Origin: Cycas panzhihuaensis
Lineage: Eukaryota; Cycadophyta
Length of the DNA: 64,000 bases
NCBI GenBank assembly: GCA_023213395.1
Contig: CM041465.1
Coordinates: 21,266,001 to 21,330,000 of the forward strand
Reading direction: 5' to 3'
Made by a program: the position numbers and the translations under genes. Under the pieces are notes generated by a model, which saw only the letters and a list, made by a program, of their open reading frames with translations, made no database searches and had not been told where the DNA came from. The stretch's first letter is position 1. Every line of letters starts with the position of its first letter. This document shows positions 32,440-44,993 of the stretch, one piece after another.

Positions 32440-33438
32440 GGGCATCCTTGGGATGCTGGGCCCTACAATGTGAGTCATCATGGAAGCACTCCCCATGAAT
32501 GAAGCACCACTTCTTCTCAAGCGAAGGATCTGTCTTCCTTGCTTGAGAGGACTGGGCATTTCCATTCCTAGGGAGGGAAGCTTGGGTAGCTTGTTAAATT
32601 TATTTATTAGAAGTTAGTGATGAAGGAGCTTGTAATTTGAGTTCCTTCATCGTATATTCAAATGAATGTATGGCGAATGTAAGCGGATCTATGGTCTTCT
32701 TAGTTAGATGAGAAGAAGACCTAGAAGATTGTTGTGGTTTAGTATCCTTGGTTAGAGGCGGTGCCTCATGTTGATGTGAGGGCTTGAGAGGCTTCTTGAG
32801 TCAGCCTGGATCTCAATAGCCTTAAGCGCTAAGCACTTTGCAATCGTGGAGTCACGTGTAGTGGCCCCCATTTTAAGGACTTCCACATGTACTTAAGGGC
32901 AAACTGCATTAACGAAAAGGTCCCTCTTTAACTCCTTGGGCAATGTGGCCTTAGTGGAGTGAAGAAAGTCGTGAAATCATCGCACAAAGTCATGATTCAT
33001 CTCATCGTGACCTTGTTTGAGCGATAGGAGGGATTTCATTCCACTTTCAAATGGATGAGCTACATCAAAGTAGTTGATGAATTCGTCCACCAATTGCTAG
33101 AATAAAAAGATCAAGTGGGTAGGAAGGCGATAAAACCACTTAAGGGCATCGCCTTGCAAAGATCGAGGGAACAATTTCATTAAGATATGGTCGTAAGCCT
33201 AGTAATCAATACATACCATAGAAAAACTACGGACATGCTACGCTGGGTCTTGCAAGGAAGTTCTATCAAATTTAAGAACTTCGGGAGGATGAGGTGGCAG
33301 ATTAATTCTTAATGCCTCAATGGATAGTGGTGTCAATCTATAGTCCATGAAGGGACGTGCCCTTGCCTAGACTGTAGGATCAATGAATGATGTAGTAGGC
33401 AGTGAACAAGGAATGGATGGGGGTGGCAAACCCATCCC
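32440..33438 (-). pseudogene. Element B gag capsid and zinc knuckle, copy 2
   Basis: Copy of 29990-30983. Differences cluster near 33226-33250 (sequence after AAAAACTACG) and 33330-33370. One-base deletions near 32304 and 32322 shift the basic nucleocapsid tail relative to copy 1. Confidence 0.74.
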
Positions 33439-33504
33439 TCCTTGAGGACATGCCCCTTGCTAGAAGGGGGCTTAAGGATAAGCACCTTGAAAGGGAGTTG
33501 GGTT

Positions 33505-34515
33505 CCCTTGCGAAGGCGCAGTAAAAGAGGCTACGCTAGATGGCGGAAAAGAAGGGTGCGAAATTAGGTTTTTCCCATATGGGCCACCCGTAGGTGGTAC
33601 AACTCCATATGGATGTAGCGGGTCCACACCATAAGCTAAAATGTTGTTCCCTTTACCCTGCCCCTAAGGTTAAGAGATATAACCTTGGGGTATGTAAAGG
33701 GAAGAACCACTAGATTGGTTTTGGGGATATATAGGAGTGGGTCCCATATGACTAGTGGCTAAAGAGTTAGTAGGACCTATAGGCCTACTAGGGAATGCAT
33801 GTGCCACATTAGGGGATGGCATATTAGCTTGGCTAAGAAAGGGTATGCTAACCTTCAACTGAAGGAAAGACATGCCACGAGAAGGTCCTGAAGAATTAGG
33901 ACCATGGCAAGGGATGGAAGGTGTGACATTCATCCGCAAAGTTAGTGCAAGAACGGAGTAGGACAAATGCATAGGAATGAAAGGGTTACTCATAGTAGGA
34001 GGGGTAGGTGCGGATGAAGAAGGTGGTAAAGGAGCAGATAAAGAAGGTGCTCCACTATACAAAACATCTTCAAACCACCTGGGATGCAATTGAAGGTGAG
34101 CCACTTGAAAGCACTCGCTAATAACTTCAACTACGTCGGTGGGAGGGATATTTACGTGACCATAAGAGGTGGATGGGACCTCAAATGATATAGACCCCTT
34201 AGGGCGCTCCTCATAAGAATCACCAATCGAATGGTAAACCTCAAGAGAAAGCTAGTCTTCTACCGCATGGGTAGAAGGATGGATGTCAAGGGGGTGATGT
34301 TGGTCATCTGGGTAGAAAAGAGGATCGTCACCCTCTTGGGTGGATCTTAGAATAGATGCAGGGAATTCATGAGTCCCTGATGCAAATGCGTGGTAGGCCC
34401 AATCAGAAGGGTATCCTTCTATGGTTGAATTAGAATGCGATGATGAAAGAGGACGATACCTAGGATCTTCTAACAACGGAGGTAAACCATGTAAACGATG
34501 AGAAAAGCATCACAT
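33505..34515 (-). pseudogene. Element B gag N-terminal part
   Basis: The start codon at 34515 is followed at once by TGA (ATG TGA), where C and E have ATG CGA: a CpG transition kills the gene at codon 2. Downstream LEDPRYRPLSSSHSNSTIEG, YPSDWAYHAFASGTHEFPAS and a Pro/Ser-rich linker (33670-34104, FLQLKVSIPFLSQANMPSPN) match the C protein from 10190. Confidence 0.82.
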
Positions 34516-34663
34516 ACAAAGCTTATCGACACTTTAGAAGAAGGAAAGGGCTACAAGGAGTGCATGTTGGGGGCTACCCAATGAAGAACACGAAGTGAGA
34601 GGAACCACAAGCAGGTAAAAATACCAACAGAAAGGGATGAAGACTAGCTCCCTTACTGGCAAG

Positions 34664-34681
34664 TCCCCAGTATGGTCACCA
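34664..34681 (-). other. Element B primer-binding site
   Basis: Minus-strand TGGTGACCATACTGGGGA, one base after the LTR end; same type as in C and E, with G-to-A/C-to-T changes. Confidence 0.75.
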
Positions 34682-34682
34682 G

Positions 34683-37420
34683 TGGATGCGCGTCTAAGGG
34701 ATAACCACCTAGTTACGTAGGGATAGCGAGGATGATCGATGATACTATTAGGTGCAGATAAGAACCTACTAGCAAGGTAAGTACCACGCAGGGTGCCCCA
34801 TGCACCGGAGCGCAAGTTCGGGACCTGCAGATAGTACCCAACTACCTAAAGGTGGTTCCCCACTTCAGCTAGGAAGAGGGGAGGTGAAGGAGTAGCCTAG
34901 ATAGATTCTGGAGAAGAGTCCCCCTACCCTTGGGTGGCCAGAAGGGAAGGGAGAGAATCCCTCGAAGGTTTCCCTATAGTAGAGGGAAACGAGTAGAGGC
35001 AAAGTAGGTGAATAGCCTATGGCTAAGAGCTTCTCAGTTACTCATCTAGGTGGAAGAACCCAAGGGAAAATGAAGGGAATGGGAATGATCGATTGATCAA
35101 GAGTTCCCCCCTTTGAATAAGCAATCAAGAGAAAAGAGGGTGCTAAGGCACACACAAGTAAACTAAACCAAATATAACAAGCCCAGAGGGCAAGGGCGAA
35201 GTTTACAAACTAAAAGGAAAGGCTAAAGGGAAGAACTTCCTAAAACCCTTTCCTATAATAGGTATGGTATATAAAATATCATATACAGAATGTAAAAAAG
35301 AAAGAGTTGATTCCCTTTTCCTTTTATGTGGTCTAGTTACTACCATGCAAACCCTTTTTAAAAGAAAGAGAGTGAAATGAAGCAAGAATACATACCCAGA
35401 ATAAAGACGCGTTTGAAGCGGCGATGCTTCCACAGGGTGTCCAAATCATTCCACGAAGCACGACAAAAGAGGGGTCACGGTAGGGTGAAGCGTGGGGCTT
35501 CCTTACCTTCCCCAGAAAGTGACACTAAAGTTCCAAAAAGGAAAAGGAAAGTAATAGCAGAAAATGAGATGCTATAATAAAATATAAGTAAATACACTTA
35601 CCTGAGAGAGAGAGAAAGGGAGAAGTCCCTCGCATCCTCTATGTACCTGCAAGTAAGCATAAATATTCCTTTCCAGAGAAAGGAGGCTAGCAACACAAGG
35701 TGGAGTTCCAATAACACATGTATACATATGCCAAAAATAAATCTCTATACATATATGTTAGTGCTCATGAATCACAAAGTTGCAGCAATAAATTACGGTT
35801 AAAAAACTACTCAAATGAATGGTAAGTAGATAGGTAAGCCTCGGAGCATCCCACCTCCCACAAAGAGCAACCCTACCCTCCCCCAAGAAGCCACAGGGCA
35901 ATGAGGGTATGGCTATATAGCTGGCTAGAAACTGGGGCAACAACAGTGCGAAAGAGCCCAAGGAAATCCTCAATGAGCTGGAGTGCTATGGGAAGCAAAC
36001 CGAGCCGTTGAGAGAAAGGTTGAGCTAGGAAAAGTATCTAGGGCTTATGCATTGCCTAGATGAGGGAAACGAGCCTGCAAACCAGCACTGTAACAGGTGA
36101 AAATGCTGATTTTAGTAGCTGGAAATAGTCCTCTAATCCCTTGCCCACTCTAGGAATAACACGGGGGCAGAGAGGAGGGTTTGGAGGCTGAAAGCCTCTT
36201 AGGGAGTGCCAAGGTGGTACAAGATCCACCTAGCTCTATCCTAAATCCTATGGAGCCCTCTTTGGCTGCTGTCTTGGGTGTGAAACAAGGAAAAGAGGCC
36301 TTAATGGCAGAGAAAAATGTCCAAGAGAAAGGCAAGAAATAAACCCTTGAAACAAGATAAGAAAAACTAGTGACAAACATACAAAACTGGGCATAAACTA
36401 AACAAGGGAAGGACTTTAAACTAATAAATACCTTTAGAGAAAGTGGGAGGCATTTTCTTCTGCAAAAACCTACAAAGAAGAGGCTAGAAAATCTAAGAAA
36501 AGGCTAGAGTATAGCAGGTATAGAGCCCCTGCTGAGATGGCTAGAGGAAATCTTGCTTCTGAGACCACTTGGTGGCTGCCTTGGTAAGGAGACCCTAAAA
36601 ACTCCTCAAGGAGGCCCTCTCTAAGGCGTGCAATGAGCTATGAAGATGTCATAGCGAAGCCTAAGGAGAGTTGGGCACTAAAGAGTAGTTGCAGGTCTTA
36701 GAAATACATCAGAGCAGTAGAAGAGAGCAGATAGTAGGGCATTTTTCCTTTGTAATCCTTCCAAAGAGAGCCAAAAGATCCTAAAAATGAGTTGAGATGG
36801 GCTTAAATACTCAGCCCCAACCCTAATCGAGTGAAAGACATGTGGCAATTCCGTAATAAATGTGAGAATTGCCATGGTAATTTTAAAAAATAAATTATAA
36901 CAGTCGCACTGCGAGAAACTTCGCGATACCATGGTAAACTTCATGGTACTATAAAATTTACCATGGTGTGGGACCAGAAGACTAAACTGGCCCATACAGC
37001 CAGCCAGGGCTGTGGACCAGTGTACTAGGAGGCTAGTAGGGGGGGCAGGCCCACCTGCCTAGAGGCAAACAATAAACCAAGAGCCACAAGAAAGGCCATC
37101 ATAGGACTCGAGGATACAACAAGGAGGCTAGACGGTGATAAGTCAATATACGGGTGATCATCACACCAATCAAGCAAGTCTTAAGGGGAGTAGGGCAGAT
37201 TGTGGGAAGTGATGTGGCCACCGGGGTGTCACACTCACTGGGAGTGTGCCCCCACATATAGTCGTCATAGGCTAAATAAGTGTAGATGACACAAACCATC
37301 TATGAAAACATAACATGCAAGCAAATACTCCTCACAAAAGAAAACAAAAATAATGTGAGAAACATACCTACACTTACTTGAGTTGACCGCTCTGTATCTA
37401 TTCCCAGAAGTCAAGAAACA
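34683..37420 (-). repeat. Element B 5' LTR (2.74 kb, complete)
   Basis: On the minus strand it starts TGTTTCTTGACTTC at 37420 and ends CGCGCATCCA at 34683. It is the only complete LTR of B and the reference for the 3' LTR (2431-4582). The promoter block lies near 36790-36970: palindromic repeats with CCATGG cores (36925-36965), an inverted repeat TGTGGCAATTCC / GAATTGCCATG (36841-36880) and a GAGTATTTAAGCCC TATA-like box. A pyrimidine tract then CAG/GTAAGT occurs at 35604/35601 on the minus strand. Confidence 0.87.
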
Positions 37421-39197
37421 CTATCTATTATATAATATTATATAATTGATTGTCCAATTTGATTTACTTTACTTTCTATTAACCACATCTAATCTCATGG
37501 GATGAGTTGGAAAATGGGTAGTCTTACTCTATGAATATAACCTCCAACTAGTGAACTATAAATCTAAGAAGGAGATGATTATTGTAAAAAAACTTGCTTA
37601 TACACCTCTCCCTAATTCCACTAACATGCCCATGGATGATTCACTTTGTTATGAGCCTCATTAAAAGGTTAATTAACTATATTATTTCTGAATGGGTATT
37701 ATTGAAAGGATGCAACCTTTAAGTGAAAGGGCCTATTATACATATAAATACAACTTCCAATGTATTATAAACCATCACTTATTTTTTTATAATCAATCAA
37801 TTGGTCTTGTGACTATTCAATCTTACAAGTTCTCTTATGTATTTGAAATATTTTGGGCTTCATCCTCAAGTTATGGAGTAGGTCCATAACACACTTCTTA
37901 GTGAGCCAATAATGGCTATAAAAATAAGGATGATTGAGGATAAATGACATGGAGACATCATCTAGTACTATTTTTTAGCTTCCAATAATGGGCTTGGATA
38001 TGCAAACAAACATGTAAGTATAGGTATATTTCTCAACTATTTTAACATGTTATTAGTCTATATTTAATTTCATATGTTTGATGTATACTAAGTTAGCTTG
38101 TTTGGCTATTCATCCATGCCCCCTCTATGTCAATGATGAGCACAACTTTGGTTCATGGCTATTTAGTCCACCCATTAGGCTTTCTAGGCTAGAAATGATG
38201 TCATCCCCTTACTTGTAGTTTGGTTTCTTTGTTAATTTTAGTTTTATTTTTATAATTAGGATTTCTCTTCATCTCCTTAGTACTTATTACTAACTATTTC
38301 TACCCCTAGAGTTTATCCTTGATGAGTTTTACTTGATTATACGTTTATTTTTATGAGAAAACTTAATATGCTTCCATACCACTCTAATTTCTACTTGAAA
38401 CAATGATAATACAAAGTACTTTATGGTATAACTATTACCAACCTAGATTCATGATTTATGGTGATAATTAACTTTTTAATGCCTAATTGCCATGCTTTGA
38501 TAGACTACATCCACCCTAGATTAGCCCATGTTAGTATTAAGAGGCCCAAATCCTCCCAAATATTACTTCTTCCATGCCAAATTTCTTAAACCATGAGCAA
38601 AACTCATGGCTTTAGGTTGATGGTTTTCCCCACATTATGGGCAAAAAACCACCAATCCCTCACCTTGATTTCCTCTACATAATCCCCTTCTTTTTCCAAA
38701 AGAGGGAAGGAGACCTTTGAGATTCCGATACCCTATCATTATGCTACTAAATTTTCTCTAGAAAATTAACACTTGATCTACCTTACTAGCACCCTCTTGG
38801 AGATTAGAAGCACAACACCATAAGAAATTTGGAAGTCATTGAAGGAAGGAAATAACTACCATTGGCCATCAATTATCCCAAAGGTACAGGTAAGCCACTT
38901 CTTGTTATTATGGTTATTTCTTCTTTTTCCATTTATTTTTCATCTTCATGCCATAATTATATAAGTGAATGGTAGGATTTGCTAGGTTGTTTCCCTTGGT
39001 TTCATAATTTTACTTCATCTCATCGATGAATGTTTTCTCTTCCTCTTCATTTGTTGCTTTGCTTATTGCCTAAAAAGGTTAAAAAATAGGGGATGGCACC
39101 TAAGTACTCTTAAGGGGCCCTTAACATATTGGGGGACGGTAGCCACTATGAGGCACCTTTATCCAATCTCTTTCATTTTATTTTGTAGATTAGAAGT
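37421..39197. other. AT-rich sequence between the two nests; possible relic LTR
   Basis: No convincing ORF. The stretch from about 37972 (TAGCTTCCAATAATGG ... AAGTATAGGTATATTTCTCA) resembles the first 80 bp of the TGTTTCCC-type LTRs, and CTATGTCAATGATGAGC near 38133 resembles the conserved CCTATGACGACT block. I read 37972-39197 as a possibly very old LTR fragment and 37421-37971 as the older target DNA of element B. Both readings are weak. Confidence 0.3.
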
Positions 39198-41435
39198 TGT
39201 TTCTTGGATATCGAGAATTGATACAGATAGGTCGACTCAGGTAGGCTCAAGTATGCTTCTTCCTTTTCACTTGTACTATTTCATTGGAAAGGTTGACAGA
39301 AGTGTTGCCTCATTGCATGACTGCTTGCTTCATTTGTATGATCACTTTACATTTGTTACCTAGTCAGGCTACTTGTCGTATTGTGAGCCTATGACGACCC
39401 AACGGGACCTACCTTTCTGCAAGATAGGCATCCCCATGGCACTTTAGGACCCTTTGTGCTATCTCCACATCGTGTCGAGCTTCTTTTAATTTGTATGACA
39501 TGTTCATACCTCGACTTTGAGCTCTTAGCACCTTGTTTCTGGAACCTTTGGCCATCGATGCTCTGCTTGCCTTTGTCCACATGTATTCTGGACTGTCTCA
39601 GCCACTTAGACACGAGGGCCAGCCCCTCTTAGGCCTACCACATTACCTCCTAGGGCTCCTGGAACCCAGATTTTTGCCATTCTGTCTTTCTAGTCCTGCA
39701 CCGCTATAAACTTAGCAGTACCATGAAGTTTACTGCAGTACCACGAAGTTTACCACGGTACCGTGAAGTTTACCATGGTGCGACTGTTGTCAGTTATTTT
39801 TTAAAAGCTGTCATGGCAATTCTTGCATTTCCCATGGAATCGCCACGTGGCTTCATATCCACCTCAGCCCTATTTGCACCCTATTCACTTATTTAGGGTT
39901 TGGATAGGTATAAGTATCAAAACCCTTATCATTTTGAGGACTCTTAGATCATTTTTTGCTCTTCAACATAATGGTTTCCTGCTATAATTTCTCTCCTCCT
40001 CTCTTCTTGCTACATGTGCACTTGCAGGCCTACGTTTCCTGTGACTCCAGGTCAGGATCTGCTTATAACTACCTTCCTCCATGGTGGGAAGCCTCTCTCC
40101 AGGTGTTATCAAGCAAATTTTGGTGTTGTTCTTCTTCAACTCGCCCAACAAGTGTCTCTTTCAGCTATCTTTTAGGATTTCTCCTATAAACCCTTACATG
40201 GATCCTCTTCACCACTGGTTGAAGAGGTAGACCTACCCTATATTAGCCTAGCAGGTCCTCCAAACCCTTTTCTCTAGATTTATGGTATGTTATCTCCATA
40301 TTGAACCTATTTGTTGACTTTTTTGCTTGTTTCCTTTAGGTTTAACTGTAGCAAAGCTTGTTTTCATTAACTTTAGCTTGTTGCTTTTGGGTTTCCACCT
40401 TCCCTCTGCTAGTTTTCCATAAGGGAGCAGCAGGAGAAGAACCACAAGGTTGGGCAAAGAGAGCAAGGTAGGGCAACCCCCCACTCAGTCCTACTCTCCA
40501 AGGGAAATCCCCTTCCCACCTATTCTTCCCTTGCTCCATGCTCCTCTTGGGTTAATTAGGAGTTGGTGAGCCTTAGGCCTGCGCCAGATTGCTAGCATAT
40601 GCAACCCCTTGCTATGTTGATTCCAGGCCTATACACCTCTTGTTTGGACCCCCACAGTGTCCCTTGTATTGTTGGGTATTCCTTTATAACATTGGCAAGG
40701 GTTTATGCATCAGATTGATACCCATAAGAACTCCGTACCTTGGATATTTCCCTAATGCTTTGTCACTTTTGTCTTTATATTTCTTGGCTATCATTAGTTA
40801 TCTTTACCCTCATCTTGTTGTGCTAGAGAGTTGTGTGGAGAACCAAGCGAAGGGTTAGCCATCCTGAGGCTTCCTTTCACTCCATTTTGCTTAATGTACA
40901 TGCTTACTTGAGAGAGGATTTTAGAGCTTCTTGTAGCGATTGTTTTTCTAACATTTTAACACATACATTACACATATACTTGCATATATATAGGTTGTCT
41001 TTTATAGCCCCTCCTTGGGAGGGATAAGCCCATGTATATGCAGGTTGGTGTGGCACTTTCTTATAAAGGTATAAGGCATCCAGATCTAGGTAAGATCTTC
41101 CATCTTTTCCCTTTGCTTTTGCTTTCTTCCTTTCTGCTTTTACTTTTCACAAAGGGGAAGGTAAGGAAGCCCCCCATCGATCGCGTCAAGATTTAGTTAC
41201 ACATCTGTGGATTGATACAAGGATGTGCGTTGCATATGGGTGAGGCCTCCTGTTGATCGCTACATCTTCTGGGTACGCACATTTTTCCTTTAACCCCCAT
41301 TTCGCTTCTTTACTTTTATTTGGAATCTATGTTCTAGCTAAGTAGGTCATATAAAAGTAAAAAGGTAAAGGGTATTAGTTGTTTGCACTTGTATGCTTGT
41401 ATGTCATGTGCTTAACTCCTATAGGAAAAGGACAT
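39198..41435 (+). mobile_element. LTR G (Tat-like), interrupted by element D
   Basis: It starts TGTTTCTTGGATATCGAG without a polypurine tract in front, so it is more likely a 5' or solo LTR. It shows the common LTR blocks in order: CCTATGACGAC (39387), palindromic repeats (39716-39775), hairpin (about 39812-39848) with CCACGTGG, TTTAGGGTTTGG (39892), GGGGAAGGTAAGGAAGCCCC (41154-41173) and TAGGAAAAGG (41423). It breaks off at 41435 where element D begins, about 500 bp before the expected LTR end. Flank before it is gaagt. Confidence 0.78.
39716..39775 (+). repeat. Three tandem 20-bp palindrome-containing units in LTR G
   Basis: CAGTACCATGAAGTTTACTG, CAGTACCACGAAGTTTACCA and CGGTACCGTGAAGTTTACCA follow each other head to tail, about 100 bp upstream of the hairpin/G-box block. 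Each is a variant of the GGTACCGCGGTAAACTT-type motif seen in other LTRs and in the internal intergenic region of C, D and E. Confidence 0.72.
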
Positions 41436-44158
41436 TGGATGCACGTCTATGAAATAGCTACCTAACTAAGTAGGAATGGTAAAGGCAGTCGATGGCACAA
41501 TTGAGGAAAGACCTACAAGTAAGGCAAATACCACGCAGGGCACCCTGTGCGCCGGAGTGCAAGTTCGGGACCTACAAATGGTATCTAGCTACCCGGAAGT
41601 GGTTCCCCACTTTAAACAAGAAGAGAAGAGGCGTAGGGTTAGCCTGGGTTAACCTAAAGGAAGGATCCTCCCACCCTTAGATGGCTGGAAGGGGAAGGAG
41701 AGAATCTTTCAAGGGTTTCCCTAGAGTAGAAGGAAATGAGGAAAAGTAAGCAAGTGAATGGCCTACAAATGGGATCCCCTTGGTTACCCGGCTGGGCAGA
41801 AAACTGAGAGAGAGAGCACAAAGGAAATAACCAAAGGGAGGAAGTTATGATATGCACAAGCAAACTAACCAAGAAAAGCAAGTTGATGAAGTAAGGGGGA
41901 AGTTTGCAAGGGAAAAAGGGGAAAAGGTAAAAGGGGAGGACTTTCTAGGACATTTTCCTATAACAAATGTAATGCAAGAAATAAAATAAACGAAATATGA
42001 ACCAAGATGGAGGTCAGTTTCCCTTTCTCTTTCTGATGAGCTAATTACTATTATACAAAAAACTCAAAAGGAAAAGATTGGTGAGGTGGAGTGAGAGTGT
42101 GTACCCAGAAAGGAGGCGTGTCAAAATGGCAATGTTCCTAAGAGGTACTCGAAGTTGCTCCACAAAGCACGGTGGACGCGAAGGGTTGTGGTAGACTAGA
42201 ATGTGGGGCTTCCTTACCTTCCCCAAAAGTGGTACTAAAGCACTAAGAAAGGAAAAGAAAGGAACAAAAATACTAACAACAAGTAAAATACTAAAGTAAA
42301 ACCCAAACAAGAGCACTTACCTGTGAGAGAGGAAAAGGAACAGATCCTTTGCGTCCTCCATGTACCTGCAAGTAAATGAAAGTATCCCCTTTCCTGGAGA
42401 AAGGGTGCTAGCATACAATAGAAAATCCTAATAATACATGTATATAAGAGATAAGCATGAACTCAAACACATGCACGCTAGTATTCAATATTATGATGAT
42501 AAACTGTAGAGGAAAAACAACCAAAGTAAATGATGGGTAACCAGGTAAGCCTTAGAGTGGCCCACCTCTTATAAGGAATAACCCTACTCTCCCTCAAGAA
42601 GCCATAAGGCAGTAAGGATATGGCTGTGTAAGAAGGATAGAAATAGAGGCAACAAGAGTCAAAAGGGGCCCAAAAGGATCTACAACAAGCCGAGGTGCTA
42701 AGGGTAGCAAACTGGGTTGTTGAGAAAGAGACTGGGCAAGGGACAAGTAGTCGAGGCTTAAGTGAGTTGCCCGAATTGAGGTGTGAGCCCTCAAATCAAC
42801 ATTGCAACAAGTGACAGCGCTGGTTTCAGTGACTGAAAATAGCCTAACAAACCCTTATTTCACTACCAAGAGTAGCACGGGGTAAAAGGGGAGGTTTGGA
42901 GAGAAAAAAGTATCTTAAAGAGCGCGGAAGGTGGTGCGGAATCCACCCACCTCTCACCCAAACCTTATGTAACCTGCCTTTGCCACTATCTTGAGCAAGA
43001 AATGCAGGAAAGGAGGCCTTAGTGGCAAAAAAAAGATAGCCCAAAATAAGGCAAGAACAACCTTCAAAGATCAAACCAAGAAGAGCTAGAAATGTCATGC
43101 AAAATAGGGCATAAATTAGATAAGAGGGGAACTTAAACCAACAAATACCTGAGGGGGAAAAGGAAGGCCTTTGCCTTAGTCAAGCACTACTGGAAAAAGG
43201 CTGAGAAATCTGCCAAGGGACTGTGGAACAGTAGGTATGGAACCCCTACTAATGAGGCTAAAGGAAACACCTGCACTTGAGGATACTTGATGGCTGCCTG
43301 AGTAAGAAAATGATGAAAGAACTCTCCAAGGAGGCCCTCTCCAAGGTGTGCCAAGGGCTGGGAAGATGTCACAGCTGTACCAAAGAAGAGCTAGGTGCTA
43401 GAGAATGGTTGCAAGTCCTATAGCAGCAGTGGAGCAGTAGGGAACAGTAGAGCACATGGCATTTTTCCTTGAGAACCTTGTAAAAATGAGCCAAAAGATC
43501 CTAAAAATGACTTAGGGAAGACTTAAATACCCAGCCTAAACCCTAAACGAGTGATTATGGCATAACTGGCAGTGAATCAAGATGCGAAATATGTGGCAAT
43601 TCCACAATAAATGCAAGAATTGCCATGGTGTTTTTTAAAAATAATCTAAGACAGTCGTCCCGCTACAAATTCCATGGTACCATGATATTTGCGGTGGTAC
43701 CACGATATTTGTAGTGGTACGAGACTAGAGGCTAAATCAGGCCCAATCAACCAACCTAGGCTATGGGCCAATGACCAAGGAGACTGGTGGGGGGCTAAGA
43801 CACCTGCCTAAGGATAGACAAGCCAGCAAACGAGTCATAAGAGCAAAAATAGGACTCAAAAGATGTGACAAGTCAACCAAATAATGGCGAGTCATCGTAC
43901 GGGCAGGGATAACGTGAGCCAAATGGGTCTCGAGGTGAGTAGGGTAGAATGCGGGAAGTGGAATGGCCACCGAGATGCTACACTTACTGGGAATGTACCC
44001 CCGCTATAGTCGTCATAGGCTGAATAAGTGTAGATAATGACAAGATCATAACATGCAAGCATACACTCATCTCAAAAGAAAGTAATGATAAGGTGAGAAG
44101 CATACCTGTACTTACCTGAGTCAACCACTCTGTATCCATTTCTAGATGCCAGGAAACA
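41436..44158 (-). repeat. Element D 3' LTR (2.72 kb)
   Basis: Minus strand: starts TGTTTCCTGGCATC at 44158 and ends GACGTGCATCCA at 41436. It contains the palindromic repeats with GGTACC cores (43675-43720), the inverted repeat TGTGGCAATTCC / GAATTGCCATGG (43591-43630), a GGGTATTTAAG TATA-like box near 43525 and a pyrimidine-rich CACAG/GTAAGTGC (fwd 42315-42323). Confidence 0.85.
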
Positions 44159-44171
44159 CTACCCCCTTGGC
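44159..44171 (-). other. Element D polypurine tract
   Basis: Minus-strand GCCAAGGGGGTAG directly before the LTR. Confidence 0.83.
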
Positions 44172-44570
44172 AGCAAAGCCTCGTCGCTCGGAAGCATGGT
44201 ATAATGACGAATGTTGGCAACACAATTGTCAATAACACATGTGTATACAGATATATAAATCAAGATCATAATAGTAGGTAAGGGTGCTAACGAGTATTGT
44301 GGCGGAACGCGTGGATACGAAGGTAGAGGTGGAGACAATATAAGGGCTGCCTATGCACCACCCAGAAATTGACTGGAAGAATACGAAAGGCGAGGGATAC
44401 CCCCACCACAAGAGATGCAGAGAGATGTGCATAATCAAGTAGAGGAGTAAACAAAATTAGTAGTCGCCATAGTTTAACCTCATTAGCGGCTAGGTTTCAG
44501 AGGTGCGAACAGATCACAAAGTGAGGCACGTGATGACCTAGGGCTTGGGCAACAGGGCGGCGGACAAACC
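44172..44570 (-). other. Spacer between aRNH and polypurine tract (element D)
   Basis: Equivalent to 20013-20410 in C; no gene seen. Confidence 0.5.
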
Positions 44571-44993
44571 TCAGGGGCAGTCAACAAGAACAGGGAGGCG
44601 ATGCTCAAGCATGAGGCAAATGAGACTATCTATCTTAGTGTTGAGGGCCCGAGGGATGTGCTGGATGTCAACAGACAAGAAGCAGGCTAGGAGGGATCTG
44701 GCGGTGAAAGCGAGGGTTCTCAAGTGAGGGCATCGCACTTGGTAAACCTAGGTGAGATGGGACACTACAACTTGAGAGTTGCAAAGCAAAATGATGGGTC
44801 CATTATGGAAATAGAGAGCATCAGTAAGGGCTTCAATAACAACTGTGTATTCAGCTTCATTATTGGTAGCCTCTAGGAGGAAGACCCCAGAGCGCACGAA
44901 ATCGTGTCTAAAGGGGCTGCGAAGGATCCATGCAGTAGCAGAAGGTCCAGGGTTATTGCGGCTTCCGTCGTTGATAAAAATGTAGAGGGACAT
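44571..44993 (-). pseudogene. Element D second RNase H (archaeal/bacterial type)
   Basis: The minus-strand ATG at 44993 gives MSLYIFINDGSRNNPGPSAT, LLEATNNEAEYTVVIEAL and ILLCNSQVVVSHLT, then a stop, VYQVRCPHLRTL and HIP. Length 423 bp, as in E. Compared with E, FTDGG is FINDG and CDSQ is CNSQ, so two of four catalytic Asp positions are altered; E48 of the NEAEY helix is kept. It has only one internal stop in the first 110 codons, so it is better preserved than the B copy. Confidence 0.85.

Larger units (their letters stand above)
31053..33504 (-). repeat. Tandem duplication in element B gag-protease, copy 2
   Basis: 2452-bp copy of 28598-31052. GGGAGTTGGGTTC, which precedes the junction at 31053, recurs at 33493-33505, where the original gag sequence continues. 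Copy 2 is joined to the gag N-terminus and copy 1 to RT, so the gene order is gag-N, [gag-C, PR], [gag-C, PR], RT. Confidence 0.9.
23136..37420 (-). mobile_element. Element B (Tat-like Ty3/gypsy), main portion
   Basis: Reading from right to left on the minus strand: 5' LTR, PBS, gag, protease, linker (with a tandem duplication), RT, RNase H, integrase, then the truncated antisense gene on the plus strand up to the junction with element C. It is more eroded than C and E, with many stops and frameshifts in every domain. The outer flank after the LTR is ctatc (37421-37425), the predicted target duplication; its partner is outside the window. Confidence 0.85.

Noticed and set aside
39120-39150. 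GGGGGA run before LTR G as a polypurine tract
   Set aside because: It is about 60 bp from the LTR start and not adjacent as in B, C and D.
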